Assembly: GCA_003557965.1 (NCBI GenBank) | Contig: PWND01000016.1 | Span: 1-6,613 of the forward strand | Direction: 5' to 3' | Origin: Bacteroidales bacterium | GTDB lineage: Bacteria; Bacteroidota; Bacteroidia; Bacteroidales; UBA7960 | DNA: 6,613 nucleotides | Shown: in pieces, positions 1-5,675 of the stretch | Layout: each line of letters begins with the position of its first letter | How positions within the stretch are numbered: the stretch's first letter is position 1 | Position numbers and translations under genes: made by a program | The notes under the pieces: generated by a model | The model's database searches: none | The model's input: the letters and a program-made list of their open reading frames with translations, nothing else | What the model was told of the DNA's origin: nothing

Positions 1-47
1 CGGCCGGAGTCGCACCGGTTAACAAGCACCTGTGTTTTATAAACATG

Positions 48-71
48 CAAACCCTCCGGGTTTGAGGTTTG
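48..71. repeat. Small inverted repeat (hairpin) near the left end
   Basis: AAACCC (49-54) and GGGTTT (58-63) form a perfect 6-bp stem with a 3-base loop. An alternative, longer fold pairs CAAACCCTC (48-56) with GAGGTTTG (64-71), leaving one bulged C. It lies just left of the dispersed repeat at 77-185 and is absent from the other copy's flank, so it is a separate unit. It could be a terminator for a gene beyond the left edge or a small REP-like hairpin. No U-tract follows, so a terminator role is weak. Confidence 0.35.
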
Positions 72-76
72 ATAAA

Positions 77-185
77 TTTCCTGATTTCCGGATGAGTTTT
101 TCATTAATTTTATAACGCTCTATTATTCTTTGGTTTACACATTTTGTTTTTGCAAAGCAGATGTCCTAGCCGGAAAACAGGAAAA
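77..185 (+). repeat. Dispersed repeat, copy 1, with terminal inverted repeats (MITE/REP-like)
   Basis: This 109-base stretch aligns along its whole length with 4036-4144 in the same orientation. A hand alignment gives about 15 mismatches and two 1-base indels, roughly 85% identity. Similarity stops at both ends of the block. The ends are inverted repeats of each other: TTTCCTGATTTCCGG (77-91) matches the reverse complement of CCGGAAAACAGGAAA (170-184) at 14 of 15 positions. The best conserved internal blocks are around 97-110, 121-134 and 141-158, and include the palindrome TTTGCAAA. It has no open reading frame and no obvious target-site duplication. A non-autonomous miniature element or structured intergenic repeat is the likeliest class; the family is not one I can name. 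Confidence 0.75.
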
Positions 186-187
186 AG

Positions 188-226
188 ATCCGTTTAAATC
201 AGTTTAATCCGTAAAATCCGTGTTCC
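188..226 (+). repeat. Degenerate short tandem repeat, unit ATCCGTttaa
   Basis: Four consecutive units begin with ATCCGT or a one-base variant: ATCCGTTTAA (188-197), ATCAGTTTA (198-206), ATCCGTAAA (207-215) and ATCCGTGTTCC (216-226). The period is 9-10 bases. It abuts the right end of the dispersed repeat but is missing beside the second copy, so it is a separate element. It is non-coding and its function is unknown. Confidence 0.55.
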
Positions 227-405
227 AAATATTAAATAGCACACGGAGGCTTTGACTTTTTTCTGCAGAGGTGACGTAGATTAGGCTGATAATTACTGAC
301 TTTATAGCGCATAATTAAATCATTGACGATAGTATTACATAAAGATATAACTGAAAAAATCTAAAAGTACTTTCACAAATTCGGGTAATCATAAAATGTT
401 TTTTA
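227..405. other. Non-coding AT-rich spacer, nothing recognised
   Basis: Between the short tandem repeat and the thx promoter I see no open reading frame of useful length, no tRNA- or riboswitch-like fold that I can recognise, and no repeat shared with the rest of the window. Together with the repeats to its left it makes the 443-base gene-free left end of the window. Confidence 0.5.
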
Positions 406-413
406 TATTTTTG
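406..413 (+). promoter_or_regulatory. Putative Bacteroidota -7 promoter box for thx
   Basis: TATTTTTG matches the TAnnTTTG -7 consensus of the Bacteroidota primary sigma factor. It would place the transcript start about 23-25 bases before the thx ATG at 444. I do not see a clear TTG-type -33 element at the expected spacing, so this rests on the -7 box and its position. Confidence 0.45.
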
Positions 414-427
414 CGGAAAATTATTTC

Positions 428-443
428 AAAAAAAAAATTAACT
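428..443 (+). promoter_or_regulatory. A-rich leader in place of a Shine-Dalgarno site (thx)
   Basis: A run of ten A residues (428-437) followed by TTAACT leads directly into the ATG. There is no purine-rich Shine-Dalgarno motif upstream. Bacteroidota ribosomes rely little on Shine-Dalgarno pairing, and A-rich, unstructured leaders are associated with strong initiation there, as expected for a ribosomal protein gene. Confidence 0.45.
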
Positions 444-569
444 ATGGGAAAAGGAGATAAAAAAACGCGCAGAGGAAAAATGATAATGGGCTCTTATGGT
501 AAAGTCCGTCCGCAAAAGAAAGCAAAAAACATTGCTAAACCGAAAGCTAAAGCCGAAAAGAAAGCTTAG
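444..569 (+). CDS. 30S ribosomal protein Thx (bTHX family)
   Basis: This is a 41-residue, very basic protein beginning MGKGDKKTRRGKMIMGSYGK. That N-terminus is the hallmark of the small Thx protein that binds the head of the 30S subunit and is stabilised by contacts with 16S rRNA. The core (residues 1-23) is the usual sequence; the tail after VRPQKK is a low-complexity Lys/Ala extension (residues 24-41), likely disordered and RNA-contacting. The ATG is preceded by a ten-A leader and a candidate -7 box, so it appears to be monocistronic. Its TAG stop (567-569) overlaps the TAA of the opposing murD gene (566-568), leaving no room for an intergenic terminator. Identification is by the distinctive N-terminal motif. 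Confidence 0.9.
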   Translation: MGKGDKKTRRGKMIMGSYGKVRPQKKAKNIAKPKAKAEKKA

Positions 570-1957
570 GCTAATTGTTGCTTATTTACAATTTTAATGA
601 AAGTTTTACCTCTTTCTTCAAAGTTTTTAAAGCTGTCGTAACTTGCAGCAGCAGGGGAGAGGAGGCATATTTCGTTTTTTAAGGTTACTTCTTTTGCTTT
701 TTCAATTGCATCACTAAAATCGCCGGGCAGGAAGCAATTAAATTTTTCTGTACCCGGTTTTTTCATGAAACTATTATACATTCTTGTCCCGGCTTCGCCA
801 ATAAAAACAAGATTGTTTACATTGCTTTTCATTATAATGTAGTCAATCAATTCATTATAAAGTACACCCCTGTCAAATCCTCCAAGAATAAGTGTTTTTG
901 TGCCTGGGAACGCTTCCAGGGCTGCGATTGTAGCTTCAGGTATAGTTGATATTGAGTCATTAATAAAAACAGCGCCATTATAAGTGCCGACATGCTCTAA
1001 CCTGTGAGGTAAACCTTGAAATTCAGACACACCTGAACTGATTGCTTCCGGGCTTGCTCCCGCAATGTAAGCGGCAGCAGCAGCAGCCTGAATGTTCAGC
1101 AAATTGTGTTTTCCGGGTAGATTATGTTGATTACATAAGCCTGTTAATGCCGTTTTTTCACCTTTAATACTTATATGCAAATTGCCGTCTTTGCATGCGC
1201 AATATGAGCTTTTTTCAGCCTCTTCATTTAAATGAACCTTGGTTGCTTTACCAAAATACTTGTTTGGCATGGAAAAAATTGCATCATTTTGAAAATTAAC
1301 TATCAAAAAATCCTTTTCTGATTGATTCCGGGCAATATTGAACTTTGCAGCCTTGTATTCAAAATAATTATTATAATGATCAAGATGCTCCATGTAAATA
1401 TTCAGCATTATTGAAATATGTGGCGATACATTTATTCGCTCCAACTGGTGGCTGCTCAATTCATAAACAATCTTTGTGTCTTTTTTGATTTCCTGAATAT
1501 AACTAAATGGAGGAACTCCTATATTGCCCGCCAAAAGAGCATCTATACCCGCATTTCTCAGTATTTGTAGTAGTAAGCTGGAGGTTGTGCTTTTACCCTT
1601 TGTACCCGTAATACCTATAATATTATTTTTAAAAAGTGAAATAAAAATCTCACTTTGAGAACTTACTTTTTTCAGGCCTGCAACTCCATCCAAAACCTTA
1701 TATGATATACCGGGGCTTTTTATTATCAAGTCATACTCATTTGCATTGTCCAGGTAATTACTGCCATAATAAAGTTTTAAATTTTTGTCAGCTTGGAAGT
1801 TGTTGAATTCTCCGGGAAGGCTTTTTTTTGCATCAGCTACAGATAAAGCTTTGCCGGGCAAAATATTACGGATAGTTTCGTATGTTGATTTGCCTTCAAG
1901 CCCAAAGCCAAGGATTAATACTTTTTTCTCTGCAATATAATCAACTAATTTTTTCAT
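566..1957 (-). CDS. murD2: MurD2-type UDP-MurNAc-L-Ala--L-glutamate ligase (MurD family)
   Basis: A 463-residue cytoplasmic Mur ligase, slightly longer than E. coli MurD (438). The N-terminal Rossmann-like, UDP-binding domain has VLILGFGLEGKST (13-25). The central ATPase domain has the P-loop GTKGKSTT (118-125), ELSSHQLE (166-173), MEHLDHY (189-195) and the probable carbamylated Lys205 in AAKFNI. PGKHNLLN (281-288) leads into the C-terminal domain, which has GLPHRLE (315-321), NDSISTIPEAT (333-343) and SPAAASYDSFKNF (434-446). Ser439 and Phe446 match the E. coli Ser415/Phe422 glutamate contacts, but the DSK lysine (Lys348) is Ile336. With murL directly upstream, the likely reaction is addition of L-Glu to UDP-MurNAc-L-Ala, not of D-Glu. 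The ATG overlaps the murL TGA (ATGA, 1954-1957), so translation is probably coupled. Ligase family membership is certain; L-Glu specificity is inferred from the pairing and the Lys loss. Ordinary MurD is the alternative. Confidence 0.82.
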   Translation of the reverse strand: MKKLVDYIAEKKVLILGFGLEGKSTYETIRNILPGKALSVADAKKSLPGEFNNFQADKNLKLYYGSNYLDNANEYDLIIKSPGISYKVLDGVAGLKKVSSQSEIFISLFKNNIIGITGTKGKSTTSSLLLQILRNAGIDALLAGNIGVPPFSYIQEIKKDTKIVYELSSHQLERINVSPHISIMLNIYMEHLDHYNNYFEYKAAKFNIARNQSEKDFLIVNFQNDAIFSMPNKYFGKATKVHLNEEAEKSSYCACKDGNLHISIKGEKTALTGLCNQHNLPGKHNLLNIQAAAAAAYIAGASPEAISSGVSEFQGLPHRLEHVGTYNGAVFINDSISTIPEATIAALEAFPGTKTLILGGFDRGVLYNELIDYIIMKSNVNNLVFIGEAGTRMYNSFMKKPGTEKFNCFLPGDFSDAIEKAKEVTLKNEICLLSPAAASYDSFKNFEERGKTFIKIVNKQQLA

Positions 1958-3375
1958 ATTCTTAATCCCGAAATGTTTGATTTTACCAAATCAGCTAAAT
2001 CAGCCGACAGAAAGTGCTCATCATTAAATACGGATAACAATGAATTTACGCCTGTTGTACTTTGTAAATGTTTGGTTGATAGTTTTTTATATCTGTTTAG
2101 AAGATAGGGCAATTTATTCTCTGCTTTTTCTATTACACAGGCAACAGCGGCATTAACTTCATCAATAGTGCCCACACATTCAAATGGTTTTTCTTCAGCA
2201 AATCCGCATAGCTGGTCGAAGTATGAGGTTAAATCTGTTTTATCATACAGGTTTTCCCCAAAAATTTCAATTAACTGCTCACTGCTTAAAAACGGGGATA
2301 AAATGATATATGTAAAGAGGCATTTGGGGCAGTTACAGCACCATGTGTCTTTTTTGCTTCCTGCATTACAACTTTTAAATACATTATGGTACTTGTAATA
2401 TTTTGCAAACAAACCACCTATTTGAAGTTCATTTAATGGCCTTAGCAAGCTAAAATAGTTTACTGATGGGGAGATAAATTTTGTATAGTATTCACGAAAA
2501 TCTTTTTCAAACTCAAAAGATTTTGAGTATTGATGATTTATTTCTGTACCGGGAATTGATGCCTCATTAGCGCTGGATTCATTTGATAATGTAATGTTTC
2601 CCTTTCCCGCAACAATAGCAGCAAAGCTGCTGACAAATGCTAATAATGCTGAAAACGGTGTATGTCCGTTAAGAAAGCCTTCTTCATTTAGCTTAATAAT
2701 TGAAGGATCAAGTTTTCGGCTAATTTCAAAAACCTCGGAAGAATTAAACCCGCCTGCTTTTAACACACTTCTTGTAGCTTCTCTTTGGTTAACAACAAGT
2801 GCTGTTGTATTTGCAAAATCTGATTTCAAAAGCTCTATGCTGACAGCAGAATCTTTTCCGCCGCCTACAGGAATTATATAGGAGTTGCTGAGTTCAGGAT
2901 GCCGGCATAAAGAAGTATTATCAGCATCGCTTTCATATTCAAAAATTAATAAATCATCTTTGTTCGTATTTATGTTGTTGGTGTGAAAAAACTCTCCCAA
3001 TCCCAGGAAAAAGAGTTTTTTCCAGAACATTTCCTGCTCCTTGTTTAATTTGTATGGTTTAATAAGAATTTTGGGCGAACAACATGCTTTCCAGTAACTA
3101 ATCATCTCAACCATGCCAATATTAAAAATGGCATTACTGATAGTTTCTTCTGACAATTTTTCATATATGTTTTCATGTGGTAAAAAAAAAGATAATGTGG
3201 GCTTAAAATCGGTTTTATTTACCAGTGTGAAGTAAAATTGTACATCTATCCTGTTGTTTAAACGGGAGTAATCAAAACCTTCATAAATGAATAAAGGATA
3301 ATCATTCCTTAAACGGGTAAATTTTTCATTGCTTTTATTATCCATTTGAACAATGGTATTGTTTTTGTTGTTCAC
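1954..3375 (-). CDS. murL: MurL-type UDP-MurNAc-L-Ala-L-Glu epimerase
   Basis: Up to 473 residues, soluble. I recognise it as the MurL family, which in Xanthomonas uses ATP and Mg2+ to invert the terminal L-Glu of UDP-MurNAc-L-Ala-L-Glu to D-Glu, supplying the peptidoglycan precursor without glutamate racemase. Visible signatures are a PP-loop-like nucleotide motif IPVGGGKDS (168-176), NGHTPFSALLAF (236-247), LSNESSANEAS (263-273), and a cysteine cluster with Cys336, Cys346, Cys347, Cys349 and Cys352 in CCNCPKC, followed by a hydrophobic helix. Residues 1-165 form a family-specific N-terminal region and the C-terminal 100 residues are helical-looking. The listed start is GTG (3375); an ATG ten codons in (3343-3345) leaves a more sensible leader after the -7 box at 3393-3400 and may be the true start. 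It is first in a two-gene unit with murD2, overlapping it by 4 bases. Confidence comes from the motifs together with the MurD neighbour. Confidence 0.82.
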   Translation of the reverse strand: MNNKNNTIVQMDNKSNEKFTRLRNDYPLFIYEGFDYSRLNNRIDVQFYFTLVNKTDFKPTLSFFLPHENIYEKLSEETISNAIFNIGMVEMISYWKACCSPKILIKPYKLNKEQEMFWKKLFFLGLGEFFHTNNINTNKDDLLIFEYESDADNTSLCRHPELSNSYIIPVGGGKDSAVSIELLKSDFANTTALVVNQREATRSVLKAGGFNSSEVFEISRKLDPSIIKLNEEGFLNGHTPFSALLAFVSSFAAIVAGKGNITLSNESSANEASIPGTEINHQYSKSFEFEKDFREYYTKFISPSVNYFSLLRPLNELQIGGLFAKYYKYHNVFKSCNAGSKKDTWCCNCPKCLFTYIILSPFLSSEQLIEIFGENLYDKTDLTSYFDQLCGFAEEKPFECVGTIDEVNAAVACVIEKAENKLPYLLNRYKKLSTKHLQSTTGVNSLLSVFNDEHFLSADLADLVKSNISGLRI

Positions 3376-3392
3376 TGTATGAAAAAGTTGTT

Positions 3393-3400
3393 CAAAAGTA
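3393..3400 (-). promoter_or_regulatory. Putative -7 promoter box for murL-murD2
   Basis: Read on the minus strand this is TACTTTTG, an exact match to TAnnTTTG. It lies in the 83-base divergent gap between murL and yqgE. A transcript starting about 7 bases downstream (near 3386) would leave only about 10 bases before the GTG at 3375 but about 40 before the ATG at 3345, which favours the ATG as start. No clear -33 element is seen. Confidence 0.4.
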
Positions 3401-3458
3401 ACAAATAATAGCTAAATAATTTGGCAGACATATTTAAGTTTTATTAATTTTATACATT

Positions 3459-4025
3459 ATGGCAAAAAAGTTTATTGAACCAACACAAGGCAGATTGCTT
3501 TTAAGTGAGCCGGCATTACGGGATTATTATTTTGCCCGTAGTGTGGTATTGCTTGTTGAGCACTCTGAAACTGAAGGTACGGTTGGCTTAATACTTAATA
3601 AGCCCATACACATGAAGCTTAATGAAGTTGCCAAGGATTTCCCAAATGTAGATTACCCGATATATCTTGGTGGCCCGGTTCATCCCGAAAGGTTGTTTTA
3701 TCTGCATACTATAGGAGAAGCTATACCCGGAAGTATCAAGGTTTTTAATGACGTTTACTGGGGTGGTGATATTACCCGCCTTATTGAGTTAATAGAACTA
3801 AACCAGGTTGATAAATCACAGGTTAGGTTTTTTATAGGTTATTCAGGTTGGAATCCCGGACAACTTAATAACGAATTGTCAGAAAAATCATGGATAGTTT
3901 CCTCTACAAATAAAAGGAGCATTATGGGTGCTCACCCGGAAAAGCTATGGAGCAAGCTTATTAAGCAGATGGGAAGTGATTATGCAATTTGGGCAAATTT
4001 TCCACCAGACCCTGTTTTAAATTAA
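3459..4025 (+). CDS. yqgE: YqgE/AlgH family protein (UPF0301, DUF179)
   Basis: A 188-residue soluble protein, the usual length for the family, complete from ATG to TAA. Family motifs run its whole length: GRLLLSEPALRDYYFARSVV (11-30), GLILNKP (43-49), YLGGPV (69-74), RFFIGYSGWNPGQL (123-136), and the C-terminal DYAIWANFPPDPVLN. No signal peptide or membrane segment is visible. The family is widespread and structurally known, but its biochemical role is unsettled; the AlgH name comes from effects on alginate gene expression in Pseudomonas and should not be transferred here. The gene is divergent from murL across 83 bases and stands alone on its strand. A dispersed repeat begins about 10 bases after its stop and a large inverted repeat follows, either of which could end the transcript. 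Confidence 0.93.
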   Translation: MAKKFIEPTQGRLLLSEPALRDYYFARSVVLLVEHSETEGTVGLILNKPIHMKLNEVAKDFPNVDYPIYLGGPVHPERLFYLHTIGEAIPGSIKVFNDVYWGGDITRLIELIELNQVDKSQVRFFIGYSGWNPGQLNNELSEKSWIVSSTNKRSIMGAHPEKLWSKLIKQMGSDYAIWANFPPDPVLN

Positions 4026-4035
4026 GCATTCCTCT

Positions 4036-4144
4036 TTTCCTGAGTTCATGATGAATTTTTCATTAATTTCATAATTCCCTGTTATTCTTTGGTTTTACGT
4101 ATTTTGTTTTTGCAAAGCGCTGTCCTGCCTGGAAAACAGGAAAA
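4036..4144 (+). repeat. Dispersed repeat, copy 2 (MITE/REP-like)
   Basis: This is the second copy of the element at 77-185, in the same orientation and of the same 109-base length. Its ends are TTTTCCTG (4035-4042) and CAGGAAAA (4137-4144), an 8-bp perfect inverted pair; the longer pairing seen in copy 1 is degraded inside that. The block CATTAATTT and the segment ATTTTGTTTTTGCAAAGC are unchanged between copies. It starts 10 bases after the yqgE stop, so it may lie in the yqgE 3' untranslated region. Flanks share nothing with those of copy 1, which places the element boundaries at the inverted ends. Confidence 0.75.
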
Positions 4145-4190
4145 CTTTTGTTAATGAATTTCCCAGAGATTTATCCGACTGACTTTTTAA

Positions 4191-4286
4191 ACCATATAAG
4201 ATATATAAGGACATATAAGGTTCGGGTTTTTATTTCTGTTGATGTTAATAGAAAATTCTCATATGACCTTATATGCCTTATATGGT
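4191..4286. repeat. Large inverted repeat built on a 10-bp period; possible bidirectional terminator
   Basis: The left arm (4191-4220) is three 10-base units, ACCATATAAG, ATATATAAGG and ACATATAAGG. The right arm (4257-4286) is its reverse complement at 25 of 30 positions, around a 36-base loop. Read from the minus strand the right arm shows the same repeating CATATAAGG unit. It sits between the convergent genes yqgE and the MATE gene, 17 bases past the latter's stop, where a shared transcription terminator would be expected. It is not a classical GC-rich hairpin with a U-tract, so a repeat or protein-binding element is equally possible. Confidence 0.65.
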
Positions 4287-4302
4287 AAATAAAAAAGTAC
4301 AC

Positions 4303-5637
4303 CTATATTTCTAACTGCTTCCACTTTCCCCTGTATAAGAATATTGCAGAAAACAGGCCAATCAACATAAAATAGATAATTTCTGATAGCCATGTTACCG
4401 GTGTACTTCCGTTAAAAACTACAGCTATCAAATATGCAGTTATTAAGTATAAGAAAATACATACAATCTCTATTCTTAATGCTGTCATTGTTTTTCCTGT
4501 ACCACTTAGAGCACTGAAGAATATCATTGCTGCTGAAAATACTAAAAGCGCTCCACAAACTACATAAATCAATGGTATGGTTTCATTTATAACTTCTTTT
4601 TCATTAGTATAAAGCGAAACGATTGTTTCTGTGCCAATAATTGGAATAATTATTATAGCAATGCTGCACAGCAGAGCAATTACAACAACCTTTTTCACCA
4701 GTGGTATTACCATATCAGCCTTTCCCTCACCGATAGTATTACTTACAAGTGTATTTACCGAAACACTTAAGCCCCAAACCGGGATCATTAAAAGCATATA
4801 AATACTCCTGGCAATATTTGAAGCTGCCAAAGGTATTTCTCCTTTTTTTTCTATTATCAGAAAAAAAACAAACCATGCAGAAAATGAGAAAAAATATTGA
4901 AACATAACCGGCAGTGATATCCTGAGTAGTTTGTTTGAAATGGCTTTGCTCATCTTCTTATTTGATAGCAGGTGATACCTTTTATGTGTTTTTTGATAAG
5001 CACTGTAAGAGATATAAAAAATAAATGCGGCTGCTTCTGCAATATTTGTTGCCAATGCGGCTCCTTCTATTCCCATTTGCGGCAGGCCAAAGTTGCCGAA
5101 TATTAAGCCATAATCCATTATTATATTTACAGCAGCCATTACAATAGTGCTTAAAGAAACAACCGTAGTTTTTACTGTGCCAATATATAAAGCGTTAAAG
5201 GATAGCACGAGGAAGCTAAAGAACAAGCCGTATTTTCTAATATCAAGAAAACGGATACTTTCCAAAAGAACAGCCTGAGAGTCAATAAAAGAACTTAACA
5301 GCCCTGATGCCATGTACTTGACTAACAAGAAGCAAATAAAGGCTATGATTAGCATAATAATGAGGGCATGGAAGAAAACTCTTCCTATTTGCTTAAAGTC
5401 ATTTTCGCCGTTTCTTCTGCCAATAACGATCTGCACACCAACTGAAAACCCTGTGCCCAGCATAACAAGGCATAAAAAGAATAATCCGCCTATAGCGGCA
5501 GCTCCAAGAGTAATTGCACCAAGCTGGCCCAAAAATGCAGTGTCAATTACCAGCATGATATTTTGTGCTACCAATCCGATAATTATCGGGTAGGCTATAC
5601 GCCAAATGCCACTATATGTTTTTTTGTCTGCTTCCAA
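4303..5637 (-). CDS. MATE-family efflux transporter
   Basis: A 444-residue inner-membrane protein with about 12 hydrophobic segments (roughly 11-31, 44-70, 85-109, 134-153, 157-180, 190-212, 238-262, 270-297, 313-335, 353-377, 385-408, 416-435), the arrangement of MATE antiporters that export drugs or metabolites using Na+ or H+ gradients. Diagnostic motifs are IDTAFLGQLGA (31-41) in the first helix region and GLPQMGIEGAALAT (184-197), typical of the loop before helix 6; FFSALSGTGKT (373-383) fits the equivalent region of the second half. The start is TTG: an in-frame TAG lies four codons upstream (5647-5649) and the first internal Met (28) falls inside the first helix. The gene begins 38 bases after the rRNA methyltransferase stop and is probably cotranscribed with it. 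The substrate cannot be told from sequence, and no symbol is assigned. Confidence 0.9.
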   Translation of the reverse strand: MEADKKTYSGIWRIAYPIIIGLVAQNIMLVIDTAFLGQLGAITLGAAAIGGLFFLCLVMLGTGFSVGVQIVIGRRNGENDFKQIGRVFFHALIIMLIIAFICFLLVKYMASGLLSSFIDSQAVLLESIRFLDIRKYGLFFSFLVLSFNALYIGTVKTTVVSLSTIVMAAVNIIMDYGLIFGNFGLPQMGIEGAALATNIAEAAAFIFYISYSAYQKTHKRYHLLSNKKMSKAISNKLLRISLPVMFQYFFSFSAWFVFFLIIEKKGEIPLAASNIARSIYMLLMIPVWGLSVSVNTLVSNTIGEGKADMVIPLVKKVVVIALLCSIAIIIIPIIGTETIVSLYTNEKEVINETIPLIYVVCGALLVFSAAMIFFSALSGTGKTMTALRIEIVCIFLYLITAYLIAVVFNGSTPVTWLSEIIYFMLIGLFSAIFLYRGKWKQLEI

Positions 5638-5675
5638 CCCCGGTTTCTATTTGCTTATTAGAAAAAAGTTTAAAA

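Noticed and set aside
1..47. GC-richer edge with GTTAAC-like segment that on the minus strand recalls a tRNA anticodon region
   Set aside because: The flanking bases do not form a 5-bp anticodon stem, and no T-arm or acceptor stem is present. It is too short and incomplete to call.
323..351. TTGACG, 17-base spacer, TATAAC: an E. coli-like sigma70 promoter
   Set aside because: The other evidence points to Bacteroidota, whose main sigma factor uses a different consensus. It is about 90 bases before thx, and a TAnnTTTG box lies closer at 406-413. AT-rich DNA gives such matches by chance.
449..457. AAAGGAGAT resembling a Shine-Dalgarno site, with internal ATGs at codons 13 and 15 of thx
   Set aside because: The bases encode the conserved GKGDK N-terminus of Thx and are too far from the internal ATGs. 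The conserved protein start is the ATG at 444.
2168..2398. Plus-strand open frame of 76 codons inside murL
   Set aside because: Antisense to a well-supported MurL coding region, with no family motif; a shadow frame.
2594..2881. Plus-strand open frame of 95 codons inside murL
   Set aside because: Antisense shadow of the conserved GGGKDS to SNESSANE region of MurL.
4035..4144. Target-site duplication around repeat copy 2
   Set aside because: The bases outside the inverted ends do not match each other convincingly in either copy, so transposition is not shown directly.
5312..5593. Plus-strand open frame of 93 codons inside the MATE gene
   Set aside because: Antisense to the conserved first helices of the transporter; composition reflects the complementary hydrophobic codons.
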